Positions 9,029 to 16,955 of a stretch of 64,000 bases of DNA are shown here, piece by piece (the first letter of the stretch is position 1; every line of letters begins with the position of its first letter). Location of the stretch: positions 30,180-94,179 of the forward strand of contig CADALT010000009.1 of assembly GCA_902788785.1 (NCBI GenBank), in the 5' to 3' direction. This DNA comes from an uncultured Ruminococcus sp. GTDB taxonomy: Bacteria > Bacillota > Clostridia > Oscillospirales > Ruminococcaceae. Made by a program: the position numbers and the translations under genes. The notes below the pieces were generated by a model. That model was not told where the DNA came from. It saw only the letters and a list, made by a program, of their open reading frames with translations, and ran no database searches.

Positions 9029-10312
9029 TTACTTGTTTTCCAGCAGCTTCTCTGCGCTTGCCAGCTTAACACAGATGGTGAACAGCTTAGCTGCTATCTT
9101 CAGTTCTTCAACAGGAGGATAGGTAGGAGCTATTCTGATGTTGCTGTCATCAGGGTCCTTGCCATAGGGGAAGGTTGCGCCTGCGCCTGTGAGCACAACG
9201 CCTGCCTCCTTGCACAGTGTAACTATACGCTTAGCTGTGCCGTTCATAGCATTGAAGCTGATGAAGTAACCGCCGTTGGGCTTTGTCCACTTAGCAACGC
9301 CCAGAGGTGCAAGCTCGCTCTCCAGAGCGTTCAGAACTACCTCAAATCTGGGTGCGATAATCGCACGGTGCTTCTTCATGTGCTCCTTGAGTCCCTCGAA
9401 ATCGCCGAAGAACTTGATGTGTCTGAGCTGATTTATCTTATCGTGGCCGATGGTCTGTACAGTCATCAGCGAGAGGATATACTTGATATTAGCCTCGCTT
9501 GCGCCCATTACAGCCACGCCTGAACCTGCATAGGAGATCTTGGATGTGGATGCGAACATTACCACTCTCTCGGGGCAGCCCGCTGCCTTGCACTCGTCAA
9601 GGATATTCAGCAGCTTATCGGGAGTATCATTCAGGTGGTGTACGCAGTATGCGTTATCCCAGAAAATACGGAAGTCGCTTGCCTTGGGCTTGAGGGCAGC
9701 AAAACGCTTAACGGTCTCGTCGCTGTATGTTACACCTGTGGGGTTAGCATACATAGGCACGCACCAGATACCCTTGATGGAATCGTCCTCTGCTACCAGC
9801 TTCTCGATCATATCCATATCGGGGCCGTTCTCGTCGGTGGGGATATTTATCATCTCGATACCGAACTTTTCGCAGATGAGGAAGTGTCTGTCATAGCCGG
9901 GAACAGGACACAGCCACTTGATCTTACCCTGATCTCTCCAAGGCTTGGACTGCTCGTCAACACCGAAAAGCAGGTACTTTGCGATAGTATCATACATGAT
10001 GTTCAGGCTGGAGTTACCGAATACGATAAGCTCCTTCTCGCTGACACCCAGCATAGGTGCGAACAGCCTCTTTGCAGCCGGCAGACCATCAAGATTACCG
10101 TAGTTTCTGCAATCAAGACCCTCATCATCGAAGCAGTCACTGCTCTTTGTAACGCAGGTAAGCATACCCTCGGTCAGGTCAAGCTGTTCAGCAGCGGGCT
10201 TACCTCTTGCCATATTCAGTGCAAGACCCTGTGCCTTATAGCCGTCATATTCTTCCTGGACTTTGTTCTTGAATTCCTGCAGCTGTTCTGCGGACATTTC
10301 ACTCAACATCAT
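9029..10312 (-). CDS. PLP-dependent aminotransferase, class I, aspartate aminotransferase subgroup Ic type
   Basis: A 427-aa fold-type I aminotransferase. The N-terminal MARGKPAAEQLDL motif is typical of the bacterial aspartate aminotransferase subgroup that includes Corynebacterium AspAT (PF12897). The PLP lysine lies in STSKISYAGSG, and the Asp/Tyr pair of cofactor contacts is in FWDNAYCVHHL. The likely reaction is aspartate/2-oxoglutarate transamination. Of two consecutive ATGs, the first (10312) has the better GGAGG spacing. The frame is open further upstream, but that part reads through the promoter. It is a single-gene unit with its own promoter at 10363-10391 and shares a terminator with the convergent gene. 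Confidence 0.85.
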   Translation of the reverse strand: MMLSEMSAEQLQEFKNKVQEEYDGYKAQGLALNMARGKPAAEQLDLTEGMLTCVTKSSDCFDDEGLDCRNYGNLDGLPAAKRLFAPMLGVSEKELIVFGNSSLNIMYDTIAKYLLFGVDEQSKPWRDQGKIKWLCPVPGYDRHFLICEKFGIEMINIPTDENGPDMDMIEKLVAEDDSIKGIWCVPMYANPTGVTYSDETVKRFAALKPKASDFRIFWDNAYCVHHLNDTPDKLLNILDECKAAGCPERVVMFASTSKISYAGSGVAVMGASEANIKYILSLMTVQTIGHDKINQLRHIKFFGDFEGLKEHMKKHRAIIAPRFEVVLNALESELAPLGVAKWTKPNGGYFISFNAMNGTAKRIVTLCKEAGVVLTGAGATFPYGKDPDDSNIRIAPTYPPVEELKIAAKLFTICVKLASAEKLLENK

Positions 10313-10362
10313 TTTACTAAACCTCCACTTATATATCTTATGAATACACATTTGACTATTGT

Positions 10363-10391
10363 ATTGTACTCCATTTCTGCCATTTTTGCAA
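10363..10391 (-). promoter_or_regulatory. promoter of the aminotransferase gene
   Basis: On the minus strand TTGCAA (10386-10391), 17 nt, then TACAAT (10363-10368). The rest of the 10313-10611 gap shows no other feature. Confidence 0.65.
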
Positions 10392-10611
10392 GTGAAAACA
10401 GACAATCCTGCAAAAAATCTCCGTTTTATACTAACTGCCTTGTCCAACAATCAGCTTTATAGGCGATTTTGATAATGCCCTACCACAATAATATGAAATA
10501 TTCATTAAGCATTTGCCCGTATCATATCAAACCGCACATATCTCATAAATGACATGAACTCAGCCCCGAAGCAAAGATACGCCGCAGGCTTGGATATGAA
10601 AACATTTTAAA

Positions 10612-10643
10612 ACACAAAAACGGACGGGCATATCACCCGTCCG
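10612..10643 (-). terminator. terminator of the CobW/TSCPD operon
   Basis: CGGACGGG 10621-10628 pairs with CCCGTCCG 10636-10643. On the minus strand it is followed by a T-rich run. Confidence 0.8.
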
Positions 10644-10657
10644 CAAAATGCATGATG

Positions 10658-10915
10658 TCACTGTTCCTGTGCAAGTGCTTTCTCGACAGCCTGCGCAAGC
10701 TGGTCGGCACACGATGTACCTCTGCCGTTGCAGTCATTGCCTTTGAGTATCCTTACAGCTTCCGCCGCACTCTGACCTTCAAGCAGCTTGGATATTGCTT
10801 TCAGGTTGCCGTTGCAGCCGCCCTCGAAAGAAACTCCGCTGAGTTTGCCGTCCTCGAGGTCAAAGCTTATTTTTCTGGAACAGACCCCCTTGGGGGTATA
10901 ATCATATCTTCCCAT
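10658..10915 (-). CDS. TSCPD-domain protein with four cysteines (TIGR03905-like)
   Basis: An 85-aa protein starting MGRYDYTPKGVCSRK. Four cysteines (GVC, GGC, NDC and TSC contexts) in an otherwise compact sequence match the small TIGR03905 four-Cys family, related to the C-terminal TSCPD module of ribonucleotide reductases. It plausibly binds a metal ion, but this is inferred. The start at 10915 has AGGAGGTAATACC before it. The longer frame beginning at 10942 overlaps the upstream stop region and is less likely. It is the last gene of the three-gene operon with two CobW-type GTPases, which favours a metal-handling context. Confidence 0.75.
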   Translation of the reverse strand: MGRYDYTPKGVCSRKISFDLEDGKLSGVSFEGGCNGNLKAISKLLEGQSAAEAVRILKGNDCNGRGTSCADQLAQAVEKALAQEQ

Positions 10916-10938
10916 GGTATTACCTCCTGAGAATACTA

Positions 10939-11898
10939 TCAATAGAACGTTGCCACTACCTTTTCGGGCGGTGTGGAATCTTTGAGAGACTCTACCACCA
11001 GTACAGGACCCTTGCCCCTGTACAGCTTATGGCGCTGATACCTTACAGTAAATGTCGCATCGACCCACTTGGGCTTATCGCTCATTGGCAGAGGCTTATC
11101 ATAAAGCGATGCCAGCCAGCAGAAAGTTATATCTTCGATGCAGCAGGTCATTATCTGCCTGCCCAGACCTATAGTGCCCTTCGGGAACTGTGGATTTGTG
11201 GCAGCCATTGCTTTGAGCGTTACTTTCTTGCCGTCATACTTCTCGGGTTCTTCGGTGATGTCCCTGTACCAGAGAGCATAGTCCCTGTCTTCGACCACGA
11301 TGTTATCTGCATTGATATCAAAGGGCAGGGGGTCTTCTATATCATCATAAGCCGAGGTACCGTCGGTATACTCATAAGCTATCTCGGTACGGCGGCTGAC
11401 TCCACGGACTATCTTGTGGAACTCCATCTGATCCATAGTCGCCTTATCAAAACGGTTGAACACGGTCAGCTCGCAGTTTTGCAGCTTATCCACCACAAGG
11501 CTGCGCATATTCTGGTTGAAGTTTAAGAATGTGGTCGCATCGGCAAAGTTCATTATCTGGTAGATAGCCCAGTCATCGGGCAGGGCATCCAGCAGATCGT
11601 TCATCGTCCACATACCGTTATATTCCACAATAACTCTGACCGCCTTTGTCTCATCAAGGAACCTGCCCAGCGCCGCAGGGTTCAGGTCGTTTTTATCCTC
11701 GATGGTGCGCAGGAACACATGGTCCTTTTCAAAATCGGTCGTATCATATTCCTCGATGCCCTCTTCACAGACCAGCAGCAGTGTTCTGTCGCCGTTATTG
11801 AAGCGTTCGTCCTTCAGCGTCTGCTGAATGAACTGGGTCTTGCCTGCTTCAAGAAAGCCTGTGAACAGGTACACGGGAACAAAAGATTCTTCATTCAT
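10939..11898 (-). CDS. CobW/G3E-type GTPase with a C-terminal YcgQ (TIGR03943)-like domain
   Basis: A 319-aa protein. Residues 1-190 form a G3E GTPase-like domain with P-loop GFLEAGKT at 14-21 (Glu replaces the usual Gly) and a guanine-type NRFD motif, but no CxCC metal motif. Residues about 205-319 (ITEEPEKYDGKKVTL, IGRQIMTCC-like GLGRQIMTCC, WVDATFTV) resemble the C-terminal domain of YcgQ/TIGR03943 proteins, which normally accompany YcgR-type permeases. The fusion is recognised from memory of the families. It lies 25 nt after a His-rich CobW protein with an AAGGAGATATATCT site. A zinc or other metal-allocation role is inferred. Confidence 0.75.
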   Translation of the reverse strand: MNEESFVPVYLFTGFLEAGKTQFIQQTLKDERFNNGDRTLLLVCEEGIEEYDTTDFEKDHVFLRTIEDKNDLNPAALGRFLDETKAVRVIVEYNGMWTMNDLLDALPDDWAIYQIMNFADATTFLNFNQNMRSLVVDKLQNCELTVFNRFDKATMDQMEFHKIVRGVSRRTEIAYEYTDGTSAYDDIEDPLPFDINADNIVVEDRDYALWYRDITEEPEKYDGKKVTLKAMAATNPQFPKGTIGLGRQIMTCCIEDITFCWLASLYDKPLPMSDKPKWVDATFTVRYQRHKLYRGKGPVLVVESLKDSTPPEKVVATFY

Positions 11899-11923
11899 AG
11901 ATATATCTCCTTTTCAGAGGAAA

Positions 11924-13078
11924 TTACTGTACTCCGAACAGCTCAGCAACTGCATCTTCCTTGAGTTCTGCGCCGATAACGCAGAGTCTGCCGATGGTGC
12001 TTGCGCTGCCTGTTCTCACATCGGGCACACCTGGAACATAGTCATAGTGTATCCATGTGCCGTCCTGACCTTCTACGATACCCTTTGCACGCAGTACAAG
12101 TCCGTACTTTTTCTCGTCCTCCAGAGCTTCCAGAGCGTGCTGTATCTCCTCAGCAGTGTACTTCCTTGCAGTCTCTCTGCCCCAGCTGGTGAATACCTCA
12201 TCTGCATGATGATGGTGGTGTTCATGATCGTGGTCATGGCAGCCGCAGGTGCAGTCGGGACCGTGGTCGTGATGGTGATGTTCGTGCTCATCCTCATCAT
12301 GGTCATGATGGTGATGATGCTCGTGCTCGTCCTCATCATGGTCATGATGGTGATGATGCTCGTGCTCGTCCTCATCGTGGTCGTGATGGTGGTGATGTTC
12401 GTGCTCGTCCTCATCGTGGTCATGATGGTGGTGATGATGCTCATGCTCCTCTTCAAGCAGAGCTTTCAGCTCATCATCAAGAGTATTCTTCTGTGTCATC
12501 GCATCAGTCAGCTGCTTGCCTGTGAGCTTGTCCCACTCGGTGGTAACGATGGGTGCCGCAGGGTTCAGCTCACGGAGCCTTGCAACTACCTCATCTAGCT
12601 TATCCTGTGCAAGACCTGTGGTATGGCTGAGTATAAGGCAGCTTGCATAAGTTATCTGGTTGTTGAAGAACTCGCCGAAGTTCTTCTGATACATTCTGCA
12701 CTTCTTGGCATCAACTACTGTGGTGAAGCCGTCAAGCTCCACATCGTGTGCGTCGATATTCTGTACAGCCTTGATAACATCGCTGAGCTTACCCACGCCC
12801 GATGGCTCGATAAGGATACGGTCGGGCTTGTACTGTTCAAGCACCTGCACCAGAGCCTTGCCGAAATCGCCGACCAGTGAGCAGCATATGCAGCCTGAGT
12901 TCATCTCGGTGATCTCAACGCCTGCGTCCTGCAAAAAGCCGCCGTCGATACCTATCTGACCGAACTCATTTTCGATGAGCACCAGTTTCTCTTTCTGATA
13001 GCCTTCTGCAATGAGCTTTTTGATGAGCGTGGTCTTGCCTGCGCCAAGAAAACCGCTGAATATCGTTATCTTTGTCAT
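11924..13078 (-). CDS. CobW/ZNG1-type metal-chaperone GTPase with a His-rich repeat
   Basis: A 384-aa G3E GTPase. Seen: P-loop GFLGAGKTT at residues 9-17, ENEFGQIGIDG switch region, the CxCC metal-binding motif SGCICCSLVGD (Cys63, 65, 66), and the typical SGVGKLSDV. Residues about 208-295 are an extreme His/Asp/Glu block made of 13-aa repeats and a short CTCGCH. The C-terminal CobW domain follows (VLRAKGIVEG). Homologues of the ZNG1/YciC group transfer zinc to client enzymes, so cytosolic zinc handling is the best guess, with cobalt or nickel as alternatives. It is the first gene of an operon with a good promoter at 13161. No Zur operator could be recognised. Confidence 0.9.
   Translation of the reverse strand: MTKITIFSGFLGAGKTTLIKKLIAEGYQKEKLVLIENEFGQIGIDGGFLQDAGVEITEMNSGCICCSLVGDFGKALVQVLEQYKPDRILIEPSGVGKLSDVIKAVQNIDAHDVELDGFTTVVDAKKCRMYQKNFGEFFNNQITYASCLILSHTTGLAQDKLDEVVARLRELNPAAPIVTTEWDKLTGKQLTDAMTQKNTLDDELKALLEEEHEHHHHHHDHDEDEHEHHHHHDHDEDEHEHHHHHDHDEDEHEHHHHHDHDEDEHEHHHHDHGPDCTCGCHDHDHEHHHHHADEVFTSWGRETARKYTAEEIQHALEALEDEKKYGLVLRAKGIVEGQDGTWIHYDYVPGVPDVRTGSASTIGRLCVIGAELKEDAVAELFGVQ
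12208..12455 (-). repeat. 39-bp in-frame tandem repeat encoding EHEHHHHHDHDED
   Basis: Four near-identical 39-42 bp units plus a degenerate fifth, built from CAT/GAC/GAG-type codons. They encode the His/Asp metal-binding loop of the CobW protein. Unit length is a multiple of three, so copy number can change without frameshift. Confidence 0.9.
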
Positions 13079-13160
13079 TTTAAAACACTCTCTTTCCTTA
13101 TTTAATTATCGTTTTACTATCAGGCAGCACACAGGCTGCTCGATTTTTACGTTAACTTAT

Positions 13161-13189
13161 ATTATAGCACAAACTAACTCCAATTGCAA
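13161..13189 (-). promoter_or_regulatory. promoter of the CobW operon
   Basis: On the minus strand TTGCAA (13184-13189), 17 nt, TATAAT (13161-13166). The leader of about 75 nt contains a small GCAGC/GCTGC hairpin of unknown role. Confidence 0.8.
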
Positions 13190-13342
13190 GACCCGAAGCC
13201 CTATGTTTCACCAAGCTGTCACAAAGCAGACCTTTTTCGTGTACTTTTGTGAAAATGCCTGCCGTCAGTCAAGGAAAGTGCTGAAAACATCGGCATATAA
13301 ACAACTTGTGTTGTTTAGTTTGCTAAAACTTTGTTAGCTTGC

Positions 13343-13371
13343 TTTACATTGGGGGAGGATTGTGGTATAAT
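13343..13371 (+). promoter_or_regulatory. promoter of the teichoic-acid polymerase cluster
   Basis: TTTACA 13343-13348, 17 nt, TATAAT 13366-13371. Between it and the divergent CobW promoter (13190-13342) no further feature is seen. Confidence 0.8.
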
Positions 13372-13423
13372 GCAATTTGAGTACGTGTATCCGTAAGTGA
13401 CCCCGATAAGGAGAAATGCCGCC

Positions 13424-14668
13424 ATGAACAAACAGCTGATACTTAAAAATACAGCTGAAAAAAATTTCAGCAAATATGTCCTCGGCGTGAAAATATCACC
13501 CCTTGACAATGTTCTGGCACTGGCTGCAAGGCAGTATATCTCTTTTACGGGCAGGATAATAAAGAACAAGATAGTTTTCGTTCACTATGATTACAAGTAT
13601 CAGTGCAACCCGAAATATATCTGCGAGGAACTTCTCAGGCAGCATAAGGGCTATGATATTGTCTATGCGGTCAAGAAGGACTCATCGGGCAATGTGCCGA
13701 AACTCCCCAAGGGTATAAGGGCAGTGGAGATAAATACCTATGAATTTTTCAGGGAACTTGCCACTGCAAGACTCTGGGTGGACAACGCACTGAACTGTCC
13801 GCTGAGCTTTGTTCCAAAAAAGCACGGACAAGTGCTGATAAATACCTGGCACGGTTCGCTGGGGCTGAAAAAAATAACAGGTGTGCCCGACCGCAAGTGG
13901 CAGCTTGCCGCCAAGACAGCAGGGCGCATCACCAATTTCATGATCTCAAATTCGGCTTTCGAGACCGAGGTATTCAGGAGCACTTACTGGAACGATCCGA
14001 AGGTCAGGGTAGTTGAATTCGGACACCCCAGGAACGATATACTTTTCTGCGATAAAAAGAAGAAGGCAGAGCTGAAACGCAAGGTATGCAGACATTTCGG
14101 GGTGGATGAAGATACAGATCTCATCCTGTATGCGCCGACTTTCAGAAATTCGGGCAGCACCGAATATTACGATATAGATATCCCCCGTGTGCTTGCGGCT
14201 GCAAAGGAACGCTTCGGCGGCAGTTGGAAAATGCTGTGCCGCTACCACATCAAGGTGGCTGACAAAATGCAGCGCACCACCTCGGAAGATATCCTTGACG
14301 GCAACAGCTACGAAGATATACAGGAACTTATGACGGTCTGCAAAATAGGCATAACCGACTATTCCAGCTGGATCTGCGATCAGGTGCTGGGCAGTTCCTA
14401 CGGGTTCATATATGCGCCCGACCTTGATGAATATGACAGCGAAAGAGGTTTCTATTATCCTTTGCAGGAGACTCCCTTCCCCATTGCACGGGATAATGAT
14501 GAACTGATAAACAATATACTTGGCTTTGACAGCGCACACTATGAGCGCAGGCGGCAGGTCTTCCTGAAGACCAGGGGCTGCCATGAGGACGGCAAAGCCT
14601 CAAAGCGCACAGTGAAGCTTATAAATAAGATAATGGGAAAGACAAACTATAGCAATCCAACTATTTAA
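13424..14668 (+). CDS. CDP-glycerol/CDP-ribitol glycerophosphotransferase family protein (copy 1)
   Basis: A 414-aa member of the TagF/TarB/TarL-like family (PF04464) that polymerises or primes polyol-phosphate wall polymers from CDP-activated precursors. Family motifs: INTWHGSLGLKK, NSAFETEVFRSTYW, the GHPRNDIL segment with the likely catalytic His, LYAPTFR, and GITDYSSWICD. There is no signal peptide, which fits a peripheral enzyme at the inner membrane face. The ATG at 13424 follows AAGGAG, and a GTG nine codons upstream is less likely. Its last eight residues (TNYSNPTI region) are largely encoded by a palindromic element at 14648. It is very similar to the next gene. Confidence 0.88.
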   Translation: MNKQLILKNTAEKNFSKYVLGVKISPLDNVLALAARQYISFTGRIIKNKIVFVHYDYKYQCNPKYICEELLRQHKGYDIVYAVKKDSSGNVPKLPKGIRAVEINTYEFFRELATARLWVDNALNCPLSFVPKKHGQVLINTWHGSLGLKKITGVPDRKWQLAAKTAGRITNFMISNSAFETEVFRSTYWNDPKVRVVEFGHPRNDILFCDKKKKAELKRKVCRHFGVDEDTDLILYAPTFRNSGSTEYYDIDIPRVLAAAKERFGGSWKMLCRYHIKVADKMQRTTSEDILDGNSYEDIQELMTVCKIGITDYSSWICDQVLGSSYGFIYAPDLDEYDSERGFYYPLQETPFPIARDNDELINNILGFDSAHYERRRQVFLKTRGCHEDGKASKRTVKLINKIMGKTNYSNPTI

Positions 14669-14750
14669 ATTTACAAAATCCGGTCGCTAAAGCTCGGATC
14701 TATGGGTTTTGTGACCGGATTTTGTCTGAATTTTAAGGCGGATTGCTATA
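14648..14750. repeat. palindromic element (MITE-like) overlapping the end of polymerase copy 1
   Basis: Outer inverted repeats TATAGCAATCC (14648-14658) and GGATTGCTATA (14740-14750) enclose a perfect inner inverted repeat ACAAAATCCGGTC / GACCGGATTTTGT (14673-14685 and 14713-14725). The element runs across the stop codon of the upstream gene. It may also act as a transcription-attenuating hairpin. Confidence 0.65.
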
Positions 14751-14831
14751 AGACAGCGCCGGCACCTGTTTTAAGGTCCTGTAAAGCTGTTTTAAAACGA
14801 GTTGAAGGTAAAATGAAAGGATTGATCGTTA

Positions 14832-16106
14832 ATGAGTAAGGTCGTCGTCAGCGGTAAGCTGGGACAGATAGAAAGACGTGCTGCGGAAAAGTCGTTCTTC
14901 AAGTTCTTGTTCATGAGGGCAAGGCAGAAAACAGACCTGCTGATATCTTATCTGACCAAGAAGTATATCTCATACAGCACCAGAGATAAGGTGGAAGATG
15001 ACAAGATAATCTTCATGCACTACAATAACGTTTACCAGTGCAACCCCAAGTATATCTGTGATGAGATAATAAAACAGGGTCTTAAATACGATATAGTTTT
15101 CGTAACCTCAAAAAAGCTGATGAACGAGTTCCCTCTGCCCTTCCCTCCCCAGGTCAGGGTCGTACAGAGAAATTCGCTGGAACATTTCCTTGAAGCTGCC
15201 ACAGCAAAGGTATGGGTAGATAATGCGGTATGTTTCCCCTGGAACTATGTTCCCAAGAAGAAAAACCAGATATATATAAACACATGGCACGGTTCAATGG
15301 GGCTTAAAAAGATCGACCCCTCTGCCATCACTGACAAACACTGGAGAAATTCCGCTGTGATCGCAGGCGATATAACAAACTTCATGATCTCGAACTCTTC
15401 TTTCGAGACTATGGTTTACCGCACCACCTACTGGCCCGATAAAAAGGTCAAGGTGATGGAATACGGTCACCCCAGGAACGATATACTCTTCTGCGATGAC
15501 GAGAAGCGTGCAGAGATAAAGCGCAAGGTCTGCGAGTTCTTCGATATAGAGGAGGACTGTCACCTGATACTTTATGCGCCCACATTCCGTGACGCAAAGA
15601 ACCTTGACTGCTACGACATCGACTACAACCGTGTGCTTGATGCCGCAAGAAAGCGTTTCGGCGGCAAGTGGAAGATCATCAACCGCTACCACTTCAAGGT
15701 GGCTAACAAGCTTGCAGGCGTAAAGGCGATACGAGATAACCCCGATATACTCGCAGGCAACACTTACAGCGATATACAGGAGCTTATGGCAGTATGCGAT
15801 ATGGGTATAACGGATTATTCCAGCTGGATATGCGATTTCGTACTCACAGGCAGACCCGGATTTATCTACGCCAACGACCTGAAAGAGTACGGCGACGAGA
15901 GAGGTTTCTACTATCCTCTTGATTCCACACCTTTCGCCATCGCTGAAAACAACGATGAGATGGAAGCAAATATACTGAATTTCGACGACGCTAAATACGC
16001 TGCTGATACAAAGGACTTCCTCGAAGCAAGAGGCAGCAAGGAAGACGGCAAAGCAGCCGAGCGTGTGGTCGCTCTTATAAAGAAGTATATGAAAGAAAGC
16101 AAATAA
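14832..16106 (+). CDS. CDP-glycerol/CDP-ribitol glycerophosphotransferase family protein (copy 2)
   Basis: A 424-aa paralogue of the preceding gene with the same ordered motifs: INTWHGSMGLKK, ISNSSFETMVYRTTYW, YGHPRNDILFCDD, LYAPTFRD and GITDYSSWICDF. Copy 2 ends with the normal lysine-rich tail IKKYMKESK. Its AAAGGATTGATCGTTA site precedes the ATG. The tandem arrangement fits successive steps in the same wall polymer (priming and elongation), as with TarK/TarL or TagB/TagF pairs, but substrates cannot be told from sequence alone. A cytidylyltransferase follows 15 nt downstream and probably supplies the CDP-polyol donor. Confidence 0.88.
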   Translation: MSKVVVSGKLGQIERRAAEKSFFKFLFMRARQKTDLLISYLTKKYISYSTRDKVEDDKIIFMHYNNVYQCNPKYICDEIIKQGLKYDIVFVTSKKLMNEFPLPFPPQVRVVQRNSLEHFLEAATAKVWVDNAVCFPWNYVPKKKNQIYINTWHGSMGLKKIDPSAITDKHWRNSAVIAGDITNFMISNSSFETMVYRTTYWPDKKVKVMEYGHPRNDILFCDDEKRAEIKRKVCEFFDIEEDCHLILYAPTFRDAKNLDCYDIDYNRVLDAARKRFGGKWKIINRYHFKVANKLAGVKAIRDNPDILAGNTYSDIQELMAVCDMGITDYSSWICDFVLTGRPGFIYANDLKEYGDERGFYYPLDSTPFAIAENNDEMEANILNFDDAKYAADTKDFLEARGSKEDGKAAERVVALIKKYMKESK

Positions 16107-16121
16107 ACGGAGGAAAATAAC

Positions 16122-16874
16122 ATGAACATAGCAGTGATATTCGCAGGCGGCAGCGGTGTCAGGATGGGCGCAGGCATTCCCAAGCAGTTCCTTGAGATAA
16201 ACGGCAAGCCCATCATCGTACACACACTGGAGCTTTTTGAGAACCACAATGAGATAGACAAGATATACATCGTAATGCTGGAGGAGTACATCCCCTACAT
16301 GAACAAGCTGGTGAAGAAGTTCGGACTGGATAAGGTCTGCGCAGTAGTTCCCGGCGGCGAAACAGGTCAGGACTCCATCTACAACGGTCTTAAAAAGGCT
16401 CAGAGCGAGAACCCCGATGACTCCATCGTGCTGATACATGACGGTGTGCGTCCCTGGGTAAGCTACGATACCATATCAAGAAACATTCAGGGCGTTAAGG
16501 ACAGCGGCAATGCTATCACCTGCACCCCCTGCTTTGAGACCATACTCATGAGCACCAACGGCAAGACCGTTGAAACAGTGCCCTACAGAAAGGATACCTA
16601 CGCTGCACAGGCTCCCCAGAGCTTCTATCTGGGCGAGATAATTGCAGACCACGACAAGGTAAGGGCTACCGAGAACCGCTACGACAACCTCGTTGACTCC
16701 TGCACACTTATAAAGAGCGTCGGCAAGGAGGCTCACATGGTCGAGGGCAACCGTGGCAACATCAAGGTAACAACTCCAGAGGACGTATATATGTACCGTG
16801 CGCTTATACAGTACCGTGAGAACGAACAGGCATTCGGCATAGGTTCAACTCCCGATATCCTCAAGCAGAAATAA
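16122..16874 (+). CDS. IspD/TarI-family cytidylyltransferase
   Basis: A 250-aa nucleotidyltransferase. The N-terminal FAGGSGVRMGAGIPKQFL signature binds CTP, HDGVRPWVS is the typical second motif, and NIKVTTPEDVYM the third. IspD (isoprenoid MEP pathway) and TarI (ribitol-5-phosphate cytidylyltransferase) share these features. Two upstream polyol-phosphate transferases in the same operon favour a TarI-like role making CDP-ribitol. However, no TarJ reductase gene is adjacent, so IspD remains possible. The start has GGAGGAAAATAAC. A bidirectional terminator follows. Confidence 0.8.
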   Translation: MNIAVIFAGGSGVRMGAGIPKQFLEINGKPIIVHTLELFENHNEIDKIYIVMLEEYIPYMNKLVKKFGLDKVCAVVPGGETGQDSIYNGLKKAQSENPDDSIVLIHDGVRPWVSYDTISRNIQGVKDSGNAITCTPCFETILMSTNGKTVETVPYRKDTYAAQAPQSFYLGEIIADHDKVRATENRYDNLVDSCTLIKSVGKEAHMVEGNRGNIKVTTPEDVYMYRALIQYRENEQAFGIGSTPDILKQK

Positions 16875-16903
16875 TTTTGGGAAAATTTTAATGTCGTTTA
16901 CTA

Positions 16904-16948
16904 AAATACCACCCGTCATCTTATCGGATAACGGGTGGTATTTTTATT
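16904..16948. terminator. bidirectional terminator between ispD/tarI and clpB
   Basis: ATACCACCCGT (16906-16916) pairs with ACGGGTGGTAT (16931-16941) and is followed by TTTTATT. The A-rich left flank serves the minus strand. Confidence 0.85.
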
Positions 16949-16955
16949 ATATCGG

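Noticed and set aside
12208-12455. Regular repeats as a CRISPR array
   Set aside because: Units are contiguous without spacers and encode an in-frame protein repeat.
11828-12598. Long plus-strand frame opposite the CobW His-rich region
   Set aside because: It is the reverse reading of the CAT/GAC repeat (poly-Val/Met/Leu), with no ribosome site, and the minus-strand CobW gene is well supported.
13079-13160. Zur operator before the CobW operon
   Set aside because: AT-rich, but no match to the TCGTAAT-N-ATTACGA palindrome.
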